The translations under genes were made by a program, and so were the position numbers. From DASUBV01 sp036501025 (GTDB lineage: Bacteria > Actinomycetota > Actinomycetes > Streptosporangiales > Streptosporangiaceae): a stretch of DNA of 64,000 nt. The notes under the pieces were generated by a model. It saw nothing but the letters and a program-made list of their open reading frames with translations, had not been told where the DNA came from and searched no databases. The DNA lies in assembly GCA_036501025.1 (NCBI GenBank), contig DASYBB010000200.1, forward strand, positions 181,252-245,251, written 5' to 3'. Below are positions 40,280-48,648 of the stretch, in pieces (position 1 is the first letter of the stretch; each line of letters begins with the position of its first letter).

Positions 40280-40942
40280 ATGAGAGTGCTGGTGGTTGAG
40301 GATCACGAGGACCTGGCCGCGGCCATCGGGACCGGGCTGCGCCGACACGGCATGGCCGTCGATGTCGTTCTCGACGGCAGCGAGGCCCTCTACCACCTCG
40401 CGATCACCCGCTACGACGTCGTGGTCCTGGACCGTGACCTGCCCGGGGTGCACGGGGACGAGGTCTGCGCGACGCTGGCCTCCGGGCGGTCGCCGGGCCG
40501 GGTCCTGATGCTCACCGCGGCCAGCACGGTCCGGGACCGGGTGGACGGCCTCGGGCTGGGCGCCGACGACTACCTGACTAAGCCCTTCGACTTCGCCGAG
40601 CTGGTGGCCCGCATCCGCGCGCTGGCGCGCCGCTCGGCCGAGGCGCTCCCCCCGGTCCTGCGCAGCGGTGATGTCACCCTCGACGCCAGCCGCCGGGAGG
40701 CCTTCCGGGCCGGGCAGCGCCTGGAGCTCAGCCCGAAGGAGTTCGCGGTGCTGGAGTGCCTGCTGGCCCGCGCGGGCCAGGTCGTTTCCGCCGAGGAGCT
40801 GCTGGAGCAGGTCTGGGACGCGGCCGCCAACCCGTTCACCCACACGGTCAAGACCACCATCGGCCGGCTGCGGGCCCGGCTCGGCGAGCCGCCGGTCATC
40901 GAGACGGTCCGCGCGGGCGGCTACCGGATCGGGGGCACGTGA
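40280..40942 (+). CDS. OmpR-family response regulator (cassette 1)
   Basis: 220 residues. Receiver: VLVVEDHEDLAAAIG, phospho-acceptor in VVVLDRDLPG, Lys in GADDYLTKPFDF. Winged helix: LELSPKEFAVLECLLARAGQ with ANPFTHTVKTTIGRLRARLG. It overlaps the kinase start. Closely related to the regulator at 48649; long identical stretches such as TRYDVVVLDRDLP and RDRVDG/TDRVEG-type positions occur in both. Confidence 0.94.
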   Translation: MRVLVVEDHEDLAAAIGTGLRRHGMAVDVVLDGSEALYHLAITRYDVVVLDRDLPGVHGDEVCATLASGRSPGRVLMLTAASTVRDRVDGLGLGADDYLTKPFDFAELVARIRALARRSAEALPPVLRSGDVTLDASRREAFRAGQRLELSPKEFAVLECLLARAGQVVSAEELLEQVWDAAANPFTHTVKTTIGRLRARLGEPPVIETVRAGGYRIGGT

Positions 40943-42081
40943 CCGCGCCGCCCGGCTCGCCCCGCCGCAGCCTGCGCCGCCGGCTGGCCCTGCTCTACGG
41001 CGGCCTGTTCTTCGCCTCCGGCGCGGGCCTGCTCGCCGTCGCCCTGCTGGGCGCCGGGTCCCTTCAGCACGCCACCCCGGCACCCGGCGCCGGATCGGCC
41101 GCGTCCCGCGCGATCGGAGTCGCCGGCCATCCCGCCGGGCCTGGCCTCGGCCAGCTCATCCCGTACTCGGCCGCCGGGCTCGCCGTCCTGGCGGCGCTGT
41201 CGGTCCCGCTCGGCTGGGCGGTCGCCGGCCGGGCCCTGCGGCCGTTCTGGGCCATCGTGGCGGCGGCCCAGCGCATCTCGGCCAGCAGCCTGCACGAACG
41301 CCTCAGCCCGGCCAGCCCCTACGACGAGTTCCGCGAGCTCGGGGCGACGCTCGATGGCCTGTTCGGGCGGCTGGAGGCATCCTTCGCGTGGCAGCGGCAC
41401 TTCGTGGCCAATGCCTCGCACGAGCTGCGCACGCCGCTGACCGTGGAGCGGACGCTGCTGCAGGTGGCGCTGGCCGACCCGGACGCGCCCGCGCCTGAAC
41501 TGCGCGCCGCCTGCGAGAAGGTCCTGCGGCTGGGCGAGCAGCAGGAGCGCCTGATCGACGGGCTCCTCACCCTGGCCAGCAGCGAGCGGGGGATCGAGCG
41601 GTGGGAGCCCTTCGACCTGGCGCAGGTCGCCGGGCAGGCCGTCGCGGACCGGCGCCCGGAGGCCGGGCGGCGGGGCCTTCAGGTCAGCGCGTCGCTCGCC
41701 CCGGCCGCCGCGGCGGGCGACCCCAGCCTCGCGGCGAGCCTGGTGGCCAACCTGGCCGACAACGCCCTGCGCCACAACTTGGCCGGCGGCTGGGTCGAGG
41801 TCGCCACCGCGACCGGCGCCGGCGTCGCGACCGTCGCCGTGCGCAACAGCGGGCCGGTGATCCCCCCCGGCGAGGTCGGGCGGCTGGTCCGGCCGTTCGA
41901 GCGGCTCGGCCACCCGCGCGTTCGCCGCGCCGACGGGCACGGCCTGGGCCTGGCCATCGTCTGCGCGATCGCCCGCGCCCACGGGGCCAGCGTCACCGCC
42001 ACCGCCCGCCCGGCGGGCGGGCTCGACATCGAGGTGAGCTTCCCGGCCCGGGGCGCAGGACAATCCACGCATGAGCGGTGA
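40939..42081 (+). CDS. sensor histidine kinase (cassette 1)
   Basis: 380 residues from GTG 40939 (overlap ACGTGA with the regulator stop). Two membrane helices bracket a short (~65-residue) extracellular loop, then HAMP, H-box FVANASHELRTPLTVER, N-box (LADNALRHNL) and G2 (GHGLGLAIVCAIARAHG). EnvZ/CpxA-like. The small extracellular loop resembles intramembrane-sensing kinases paired with ABC exporters. Paralogue of the kinase at 49308. Confidence 0.92.
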   Translation: MTAPPGSPRRSLRRRLALLYGGLFFASGAGLLAVALLGAGSLQHATPAPGAGSAASRAIGVAGHPAGPGLGQLIPYSAAGLAVLAALSVPLGWAVAGRALRPFWAIVAAAQRISASSLHERLSPASPYDEFRELGATLDGLFGRLEASFAWQRHFVANASHELRTPLTVERTLLQVALADPDAPAPELRAACEKVLRLGEQQERLIDGLLTLASSERGIERWEPFDLAQVAGQAVADRRPEAGRRGLQVSASLAPAAAAGDPSLAASLVANLADNALRHNLAGGWVEVATATGAGVATVAVRNSGPVIPPGEVGRLVRPFERLGHPRVRRADGHGLGLAIVCAIARAHGASVTATARPAGGLDIEVSFPARGAGQSTHER

Positions 42082-42120
42082 GCGGCTGGACTGCTCGGCG
42101 GCGCGGCGAAGTCGGACCGC

Positions 42121-42864
42121 TTACGGCGTCCACACCAGGCAGAATGGCTTGCTGGCCGGATCGGCGTAGACGCGCCAGTTCTCGCCCGCCCCGGCCAGGC
42201 GCGTGGCCCCGATGTCGAGGGCGGCCCGTTCCGCCGCGTCCACGTCCTCGACGGTCACGTCGAGGTGGATCTGCTGGGGGTACGCCGGATCCGGCCAGCG
42301 CGGCGCGTTGTACTGCTCCACCTGCTGGAACATCACCGGCTGCGTGCCGTCCTCGCCGATCATGGCGACCCCGTCCGCCTCGTACGTCACCGGCTTGCCG
42401 AGCAGCTGGGCGTAGAAGTGGCTCAGCGCCTTCGCGTCGGGACAGTCGAGCATGACGCTCATCAGGGTGGTCCGCGGGTCGTCCGGGTTGACGCACAGGT
42501 CGAACGGATGGCCGCCCGGGTCGGCCAGCGTGTGCCACCGTTCGTTGCGGCGCAGCAGGGTGGCGCCGAGGTCCAGGGCGCGGTCCGCCGCCGCATCGAT
42601 GTCCGGTACCCGGAAGTCCAGATGGGCCTGCTGCGGACGGTCCTGGCCCGGCCAGCTCGGCGGTACGTGATCGGGGGCCTCCTGCAGCCCGATCCGCCAG
42701 CCGTCACCGGCGTCCAGCGTGATCCAGTCGTCCTCGTCGTCGCCAGGGTCGCGCCGCCAGCCGGCGAGCTGCTCGTAGAACGCGGCCAGGCGGTGGATGT
42801 CGCGGGCGTCCAGCGCCACGGCGCGCAGTGAGCCGGTCGCCTGCCCGTGCGGTTCGGATTTCAT
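42121..42864 (-). CDS. two-domain VOC (glyoxalase-like) protein
   Basis: 247 residues from ATG 42864. Two tandem VOC units: LRAVALDARDIHRLAAFYEQ opens the first and LMSVMLDCPDAKALSHFYAQ the second. Each ends with a typical strand (PGGHPFDLCVN and PASKPFCLVWTP). CatE-like proteins of this kind are common antibiotic-binding or unknown proteins. The frame is continuous upstream with the YoeB-like toxin gene, without a stop between them. Confidence 0.85.
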   Translation of the reverse strand: MKSEPHGQATGSLRAVALDARDIHRLAAFYEQLAGWRRDPGDDEDDWITLDAGDGWRIGLQEAPDHVPPSWPGQDRPQQAHLDFRVPDIDAAADRALDLGATLLRRNERWHTLADPGGHPFDLCVNPDDPRTTLMSVMLDCPDAKALSHFYAQLLGKPVTYEADGVAMIGEDGTQPVMFQQVEQYNAPRWPDPAYPQQIHLDVTVEDVDAAERAALDIGATRLAGAGENWRVYADPASKPFCLVWTP

Positions 42865-43152
42865 GCCCCGATCCTGCCGATCCCGCGCCCGCCCCGCCAC
42901 CGCAAATCTGCGGGCTGCGAGGATGATGATCTGTGCCTCGGTGACGATGTAGACGAGACGGTGCTCGTCGTCGATCCTCCTTGACCAGGCGCCGGGCAGA
43001 CGGTCCCTCAGCGGCTCGAGCTTGCCGATGCCGGTGAACGGATCCTGCCGGACGTCCTCGATCAGCTTGTTGATCCGCGCGAGCATCTTGCGGTCGGTCC
43101 TGAGCCAGGACGTGTAGTACTCCCAGGCGTGGTCGTCGAATACCACTCGCAC
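42865..43152 (-). CDS. YoeB/Txe-family toxin domain, stop codon lost
   Basis: GTG 43152 starts VVFDDHAWEYYTSWLRTDRK, followed by LIEDVRQDPFTGIGKLEPLR and LPGAWSRRIDDEHRLVYIVT, the YoeB endoribonuclease fold with Glu and Arg active positions. Normal YoeB ends ILACRxHY then stop. Here the end reads ILAARRFAVAG and runs on in frame into the VOC protein at 42864. It follows the broken antitoxin by 5 bp. A read-through product would be a toxin-VOC fusion of 343 residues; it is probably inactive or detoxified since the antitoxin is broken. Confidence 0.6.
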
Positions 43153-43157
43153 TGCGG

Positions 43158-43330
43158 TTACCGGGCGTCTGCCGCGCCGGGGTCGATCCGGGCATGCTCG
43201 GCGAGGTGAAGGCCGTCCAGGGCGTTCTCGTAGGCCTTGCGCAGCCGGCGCGCGTTGGCAGGCGAACGCAGCAGGTAGGCGCCTTCGCGCAGGGCGGATA
43301 GTCCTCGGCTGCGCTTGCGGTGATCGACAT
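43158..43330 (-). pseudogene. YefM/Phd-type antitoxin remnant
   Basis: ATG 43330 begins MSITASAAEDYPP, then a one-base shift is needed to continue LREGAYLLRSPANARRLRKA to TAA 43158. The intact family has about 45 more residues (the DNA-binding Phd fold) between the MSITAS start and the region before AYLLRSPANA. So the middle has been deleted and a frameshift added. It precedes the YoeB-like toxin frame as in yefM-yoeB operons. Confidence 0.6.
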
Positions 43331-43385
43331 GGCAGCCAGCCCTATGGCCTGGCCCGGGCTCTCCGGACGTGCCTGAACAGCGGCG

Positions 43386-43405
43386 AATGAGACTGGAACT
43401 GAGAC
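43386..43405. repeat. AATGAGACTGGAACTGAGAC repeat, outer copy
   Basis: Twenty bases differing at one position from 45162-45181. Each copy holds two TGAGAC units with a 12-base period. It lies 1.6 kb left of the island boundary, so it may mark an older or tandem integration. Confidence 0.45.
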
Positions 43406-43466
43406 TAGGAGCGGGACGACGAGGGGTACCCGTGAGTGAAGGTTGGGGTTTCGAGCGCCGCCGGGC

Positions 43467-44036
43467 TCAGAGGCTTGACGGGGACCGCAGGACCGCGGCG
43501 GAGGCATGGGCCAGCAGCCGCTGGTTCGAACGCTCCAGCGACCAGCCAAACACGTCGCTGGTTCGGAGCAGGCCGTCGATGCCGTAGTAGTAGGTGATGG
43601 TCCGGGTGACCATCCGTTGCGCTGACGTCGTCTTGCAAACCGCCGATGCGCTCGAGATGGCGGCAGATCTCCGTGAGATTGCGGTTGTGCCGCTTTTGCG
43701 CGGTGGCGAGCACCGCGGCGGACTCGCCGTCGTGCGGCGCGACGTCGATCACTACCCGGATAACGTCGCCCCACTGCTTGGTGATCTGGAGGTAGGCGGC
43801 GCTCAGGGTCTGCATCACGAGGACAGCGTCTGCGGCGGCGAGTGACTCCTGGTACGACTCGGCGATTACCTGAGATTGCGTCCAGCTGTCCATAAGCAAT
43901 CGCAGCAAGCCTTGCTTGCCGCCGCACTGCGCGTACACCGTCGCTGGAGACACCCGGCTCAGCTTGGCGATCTGCTCGACCTTCGTCTGGAAGAAGCCAT
44001 TCTCGGCGAACAGCTGGCGCGCCGCGGCCGCTGTCC
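43467..44036 (-). pseudogene. TetR-family regulator, N-terminally truncated and frameshifted
   Basis: The reading ARQLFAENGFFQTKVEQIAK, then SPATVYAQCGGKQGLLRLLM, is a TetR DNA-binding domain, but the first helix and any credible start are missing before about 44036. After GLQDDVSA (about 43620) one base must be shifted to continue QRMVTRTITYYYGIDGLLRT to a TGA at 43467. It is divergent from the broken hydrolase, as TetR genes often are from their targets. Confidence 0.6.
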
Positions 44037-44055
44037 GGGAGCAGAGAGGCAGACC

Positions 44056-44751
44056 ATGGCCGAGTTCGCGACCCGGGACGGAACATGACCGGCGCGGGCA
44101 CGGCCGCTCCGCGCAGGTCAGCGAGGGCAACGACATGGACCACTACGCCGACGACCTTGCCGACCTGACCCAGCACCTCGACCTGCACGACGCCATCCAC
44201 ATCGGGCACTCCGCGGGCGGCGGCGAGGTGGCGCGTTACCTCGGCCGCCATGGCGAGTCGCGCGTGGCAAAGGTGGTGCTGGTCAGCGCGGTGACCCCGT
44301 CGGTCCTGCAGACCGACGCCAATCCGGCCGGTGTGCCCCAGGCAGCCTTCGAGGGCCTGCAAGCGCAACTGGCGGCGAACCGCTCGGAGTTCTACCGGGC
44401 CGTCGCGTCCGGGCCGTTCTACAACTTCGATCAACCGGGCGTGGACCCTCCGAGCCGGTCATCGCGAACTGGTGGCGCCAGGGCATGATGGGCGGCGCCA
44501 AAGGGCAGTACGAGTGTGTCTCGGAGTTCATCCGCCAGGACTACAGCGAGGACCTGAAGAAGGTCACCGTGCCGGTCCTGGCCATGAACGGCGACGGCGA
44601 CCAGGTCGTCCCCCACGACACCTCGGGTCCCCGCGCCGTCGCACTCGTGCAGAACGGCACGCTGAAGACCTATCCCGGCTTCCCCCATGGGATGCTGACC
44701 ACGCACGCCGACGTGCTTAACCCCGACCTGCTGGCCTTTATCCAATCCTGA
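44056..44751 (+). pseudogene. alpha/beta hydrolase (non-haem chloroperoxidase-like) with deletion and frameshift
   Basis: ATG 44056 gives MAEFATRDGT then TGA. The conserved sequence resumes one frame over, at CAT 44085, as HDRRGHGRSAQVSEGNDMDH, skipping about 45-50 codons that normally hold the oxyanion HGW motif. It continues through the nucleophile elbow IGHSAGGGEVARYLG. A second shift near 44447 is needed to read WWRQGMMGGAKGQYECVSEF and the end LLAFIQS. Three pieces of one gene are present but no functional frame. Confidence 0.7.
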
Positions 44752-44852
44752 TCGTTCTGGCGCAGGGAGAACGGGGACCGAGCCCCGGTGGCGGGTACGC
44801 CCGGCCGCGCCGCTCCTGATCCCAATGCGCGGCCGGGGACAGGCGGGCTGTC

Positions 44853-44995
44853 GTGGTGGACGGCGAGACCGTCCTCTTCGCCGACGTGACCGCCGCCCGG
44901 ATGCTCCGCCAGATCGCCTCCGACCTGGCGGAGTGGGGGTGCGGCTGGCACTGGCCGGGCAGAGCCAGCCTGCGCGACGGCTGGCACCGCTGTCT
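44853..44995 (+). pseudogene. possible SulP-type STAS domain remnant
   Basis: GETVLFADVTAARMLRQIAS resembles the STAS segment of SulP anion transporters (DVTAxxML), and a shifted frame continues VRLALAGQSQPAR. No transporter part is nearby. It lies just left of the island boundary. Confidence 0.3.
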
Positions 44996-45008
44996 GCCCA
45001 GATCAGCA

Positions 45009-45066
45009 CTGGCGGAGGATAAGAGATTCGAACTCTTGAGGGGTTGCCCCCAACACGCTTTCCAAG
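45009..45066. repeat. attL-like copy of tRNA-Ser(GGA) 3' half
   Basis: 58 bases identical to 50593-50650: the CCA end, acceptor strand, T-arm, variable arm and anticodon loop of tRNA-Ser. The 5' half of a tRNA does not follow. Confidence 0.85.
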
Positions 45067-45161
45067 TCTGTGGCTATGCGTCCGGCTTAGGTCACCACTG
45101 TCCGTGACCTGCGACGGAAGGTCCTTCGCAACCTTCCGCGGACGCTGCTGAACCCGCGTGA

Positions 45162-45181
45162 ATGAGACCGGAACTGAGACC
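45162..45181. repeat. TGAGAC arm-type repeat, left end of island
   Basis: AATGAGACCGGAACTGAGAC, two TGAGAC units with a 12-base period, 96 bp inside the left tRNA-derived repeat. A single AACTGAGAC occurs inside the right end at 50525-50533. Confidence 0.45.
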
Positions 45182-45211
45182 GCGAGGCGTCAAGGCCGCT
45201 GCCCGTGGCGT

Positions 45212-45985
45212 TCATGCGTCTCGTAGCCGTAGCAGGAGTCCGCCGACAAGCAGTGAGCCGGCTGCCCATGCGGTCAGGACGGCGAGTCCGGTCCAGGGCG
45301 CGATGACCTGGGAGTGGGGGTTGGTGGTGGCTTGGACGGCGAGGCCGGCGGTCATGGGGGCGATCTGTTCGAGGTGGCGCCGTAGCGGGTCGCTGACGAC
45401 TTCGGCGAGGAGCGGGGGGAGGTAGAGCACGGCGAGCACGGCGCCGAGGGAGACGGCCGTTTCGCGGATGGCGGTGGCGATGCCGAGGCTGAGCAGGGCA
45501 ATGAGGACGAGGTAGGCGACGCTGCCGGTGGCGGCGCGTAGGGTCGGCGCGTTGCTGATGGACACGAGTGCGTATCCGTGGCCGGGGCCGAGTCCTGCCC
45601 CCGGGAGCAGGAGCCGTCCGGCAATGAGGCATCCGGTGACGGCAAGCACGCCAGCGACCAGGGTCAGCCCGGCAAGGTTGACAGCCTTGGCACCCAGAAC
45701 AACGAGGCGGTGCGGCATCGCGGACAGGGTCACCCGGATCATGCCGGTGCCGTACTCGTCGGATATGGCGAGGACGGCCAGCACGGCGATGACCGCCTGG
45801 CCGAGTTCGACGCCGAGCAGGGCCATCTTGGTCAGGTCCTGCCCTTGGCCGCCGGAGGAGACATGGGTGGCAGCGGCGGCGCCGGCGCTGACCGCGACGG
45901 TGAGTGCGATGGCTGCGGCGAGCAGCCACGCGGTGCTGGGCAGGGTGCGCAGTTTGGTCCATTCGGCGCGCAGCGCGTCGGTCAT
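45212..45985 (-). CDS. ABC-2 type permease (cassette 2, subunit B)
   Basis: 257 residues, ATG 45985 overlapping the stop of the larger permease gene (ATGA). It starts MTDALRAEWTKLRTLPSTAW, the usual opening of actinobacterial ABC-2 permeases. Six membrane helices; conserved SDEYGTGMIRVTLSAMPHR cytoplasmic loop. It is the last gene of a three-gene exporter operon and the second membrane half of the transporter. Confidence 0.88.
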   Translation of the reverse strand: MTDALRAEWTKLRTLPSTAWLLAAAIALTVAVSAGAAAATHVSSGGQGQDLTKMALLGVELGQAVIAVLAVLAISDEYGTGMIRVTLSAMPHRLVVLGAKAVNLAGLTLVAGVLAVTGCLIAGRLLLPGAGLGPGHGYALVSISNAPTLRAATGSVAYLVLIALLSLGIATAIRETAVSLGAVLAVLYLPPLLAEVVSDPLRRHLEQIAPMTAGLAVQATTNPHSQVIAPWTGLAVLTAWAAGSLLVGGLLLRLRDA

Positions 45986-47562
45986 ACGTCTCTCCGGCGG
46001 AGCAGGAATGCGGCTAGGGCGAGGGCGGCGATCGCGTAAAGGCAGGGGACGGCCAGGCCGGCCCAGGGCGGGAGTGGGTAGTAGCCGTTTCCGATGGTGT
46101 AGGGGTAATCGACCAGCGCAGATCGGGGCAGCGCCGCGAGGGCGGAGAAGCCGGCGGCGGGGGTGACCCGGTACAGCCAGGTCGCCGCGCCGCCGGAGGC
46201 GCCCGGTCCGAGAATGCCCGGGCCGATGAGGCTGGGCAGGACGAACACGACGATGCCCGCGGTGATGGCTCCGGCGCTGCGGCGCAGGATGGTGCCGAGG
46301 GCGAGCACCGCGACGGCGGTCACGGCGAGCAGGGCCCCGGTGCCGGCGATGATGCGTACCAGCGTGAACGCGGTCGCGGGGAAGATGTAGTTGCCGTTGC
46401 CGCTGAGGACATGGTCCCCCAGCGGGATGGCCACGGCGGCGGCGAGGGCACCGACGACGAAGGCGACGGCACCGACGACGATCGCTTTGGCCGCGAGTAC
46501 CGATCCCCGCGCCGGGGTGGCGGTGAAGGTCGTGCGAATCAGGCCGCGGCGGTACTCGGCGGTGATGAACATGGTCGCGATCACGACCAGCACGATCAGC
46601 GCGACGATGATCCCGAACAGGAGGCTGTCGGACGCGGTATTGCCGCCGGCCAGCGCGACGGCGGGAGCGATGTCACCGGAGCCGGTGAGCACAGCGGTGG
46701 TCCCGGAACGCTGGCTGCTGCCGTTCCCGAGCGTCGGGTAGTAGTCCTGCTGGGTGGTTCCGATGCTGTGGCTCTGCCACGTGCCGGTGGTGCTGCCCGT
46801 GAGGCTGACATGGCTGAAGGCGGCGGTCGCCTGGGTGGGAGCTCCGCTGGTGGAGGCCTGGTAGGAGACCGGTGAGGTGACGAACAGGCCGATGGACACG
46901 GTGGCGGGCAGCCCGGCGAGCCGAGCGATGCCGATCTTGTGCCAGGTCGTCCCGTCGGTCGAGTCGTAGCCGGTCAGCGTGTCGCCGGTGCGGGTCAGCC
47001 GCAGCCACCGTGGCGATGAGTTGGTGATCGCTCCGGGCAGGCCGGCCTGGTCGTGGGTGTAGTCCTGCTGGAAGCGGTCTCCGTGACGGCCGGTGGCCAT
47101 GACTGCGGCGTAGGCCGATCCCTGCTTCGCGCTCGGGGTGACCAGGATGCCGGCCTTGCTCCAGGCGGCCAGGCCCGGCCGGGTGTCGGCGAGTGAGGGC
47201 GCCCGGTTGGCCGGACCGTTCCAGGTCAGGCCGGTGAGTGAGCTGATCTCGGCGGTGAGGGTGCCGTCCGCGGTGAGGGGCCGCGCGAGGTACTGGTAGC
47301 TGTCGGCGACGGCTTCGCCGTCTGGCCCGGTCGGAACGAACGGGTGCCCGGTTTCGCAGACGCCGCTACCCGTGCAGGTGCCTTCGTGGTTGCCGTTGGC
47401 GACCAGGAAGGTGAACAGCACGGCGAACAGGGCGGCTAGGAGCAGGCCGATGAGCCAGCCGCGGACGGTGCGGAACTTGATCCATTCCGCCCCCAGCGCA
47501 GACCGGAAACTGGCGCGCCCGGGCTTGCTGGCCGGGCGGCTCGGCGCGGTGGTGGCGGTCAC
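45982..47562 (-). CDS. ABC-2 type permease with large extracellular DUF1349-like domain (cassette 2, subunit A)
   Basis: 526 residues from GTG 47562 (GTGA overlap with the ATPase stop). It opens like a normal permease (LGAEWIKFRTVRGWLIGLLL, helix 36-55). About 255 extracellular residues (56-310) then precede the second helix. This insert includes SPRWLRLTRTGDTLTGYDST, DGTTWHKIG and VSIGLFVTSP, a pattern of the concanavalin-like DUF1349 fold, plus a Cys pair (GTCTGSGVCE). After it come TAEYRRGLIRTTFTATPARG and five more helices. The insert could bind a sugar or the exported compound at the cell surface. Confidence 0.82.
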   Translation of the reverse strand: MTATTAPSRPASKPGRASFRSALGAEWIKFRTVRGWLIGLLLAALFAVLFTFLVANGNHEGTCTGSGVCETGHPFVPTGPDGEAVADSYQYLARPLTADGTLTAEISSLTGLTWNGPANRAPSLADTRPGLAAWSKAGILVTPSAKQGSAYAAVMATGRHGDRFQQDYTHDQAGLPGAITNSSPRWLRLTRTGDTLTGYDSTDGTTWHKIGIARLAGLPATVSIGLFVTSPVSYQASTSGAPTQATAAFSHVSLTGSTTGTWQSHSIGTTQQDYYPTLGNGSSQRSGTTAVLTGSGDIAPAVALAGGNTASDSLLFGIIVALIVLVVIATMFITAEYRRGLIRTTFTATPARGSVLAAKAIVVGAVAFVVGALAAAVAIPLGDHVLSGNGNYIFPATAFTLVRIIAGTGALLAVTAVAVLALGTILRRSAGAITAGIVVFVLPSLIGPGILGPGASGGAATWLYRVTPAAGFSALAALPRSALVDYPYTIGNGYYPLPPWAGLAVPCLYAIAALALAAFLLRRRDV

Positions 47563-48494
47563 CGGGACATCTGCCAATCCGTGTCGGCCCGGAACTCGGC
47601 CTCGCCGCCGGTGAGCCGGAGATAGATGTCTTCCAGCGTCGCCCGCTGTGTCGTGATCTCCGAGAACGCGACGCCCGCCTGGGCGAGAGTCTCGACCACC
47701 CGCTGCGCCGCGCACCTCGCCACGCTGACGGTGGTGGCGTCGGTGACCGTCGCGTCGGCCCCCGCGTGGTGCAGCACCGTAGCCGCCTCGTCCGGCGTCG
47801 GCGTGCGCAGCAGCACGTGGTCGCCAGATGCGCCGGCGACCAGCTCGGCGACGCTGGCATCGGCGAGGACCTTGCCGCGGCCGATCACCACGACCTGGTC
47901 GGCGATGTCTTGCAGCTCGTTCATCAGGTGGCTCGACACCAGCACGGCGCGGCCCTCACCGGCCAGCGAGCGCAGCAAGTGGCGGATCCAGATGATGCCC
48001 TCAGGGTCCATGCCGTTGAACGGCTCGTCCAGGATGAGCACCCGGGGGTCGCCGAGCATCGCGGCGGCAATGCCGAGGCGCTGGCGCATGCCCAGCGAGA
48101 ACCCGCCCGCCTTGCGCCGCGCCGCGCTGGCCAGGCCGACCATCTCGATCACCTCATCCACCCGGCTCATGGCCATGTCCTGGGAGCGGGCCAGCCACGC
48201 CAGGTGGTTGCGTCCCGTCCGGCTCGGCTGCAGGGCGGCGGCGTCAACCAGGGCCCCGACATGGCGGAGGGGGTGCCGCAGGTGGTGGTATGGCTGGCCG
48301 CCGACCAGGGCACGGCCGTCGTCGGGGGCGTCGAGACCGAGGATGAGCCGGATGGTGGTGCTTTTTCCGGCCCCGTTCGGTCCGATGAAGCCGGTGACCT
48401 GGCCGGGTGCGACGGTGAACGTCATCCCGTCCAGCGCCAGCGTCGGCCCGAACCGCTTGCGGAGCCCCGCGACCTCGATGGTCGCATCGATCAT
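47559..48494 (-). CDS. ABC transporter ATP-binding protein (cassette 2)
   Basis: 311 residues from ATG 48494. Walker A GPNGAGKSTT, signature SLGMRQRLGIAAAML, Walker B RVLILDEPFNGMDPEG, and the switch His in VSSHLMNELQ. BcrA/drug-export subfamily with a ~100-residue C-terminal extension (typical for lantibiotic or drug exporters). It is first in the operon and divergent from the regulator at 48649, with 154 bp between them. Confidence 0.92.
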   Translation of the reverse strand: MIDATIEVAGLRKRFGPTLALDGMTFTVAPGQVTGFIGPNGAGKSTTIRLILGLDAPDDGRALVGGQPYHHLRHPLRHVGALVDAAALQPSRTGRNHLAWLARSQDMAMSRVDEVIEMVGLASAARRKAGGFSLGMRQRLGIAAAMLGDPRVLILDEPFNGMDPEGIIWIRHLLRSLAGEGRAVLVSSHLMNELQDIADQVVVIGRGKVLADASVAELVAGASGDHVLLRTPTPDEAATVLHHAGADATVTDATTVSVARCAAQRVVETLAQAGVAFSEITTQRATLEDIYLRLTGGEAEFRADTDWQMSR

Positions 48495-48648
48495 GGCAGT
48501 GCCCTTCGCGTCGATGAGTGCTGCGTTCAAGGCTGGTTCTACGCCGGGGCCGGTATCAGCACGGTGCCAGCCGCTGATACCTGGCTGAGACCGGTGGCCT
48601 GCCATGCTGAAGCGCAGGTCAGCCGCTGCGGAAGGATCAGGGCAGGTC

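Noticed and set aside
38389..40281. 630-residue fused ABC frame
   Set aside because: The first half is the ATPase gene read in the wrong frame; the two genes are separate with a GTGA overlap.
45009..45066. tRNA-Ser gene at 45.0 kb
   Set aside because: Only the 3' half is present; the 5' acceptor strand and D-arm are missing, so it is an att copy.
44853..45107. 84-codon plus-strand frame ending inside the tRNA fragment
   Set aside because: Its second half reads through the tRNA-Ser copy; at most the first ~45 codons are a STAS-like remnant.
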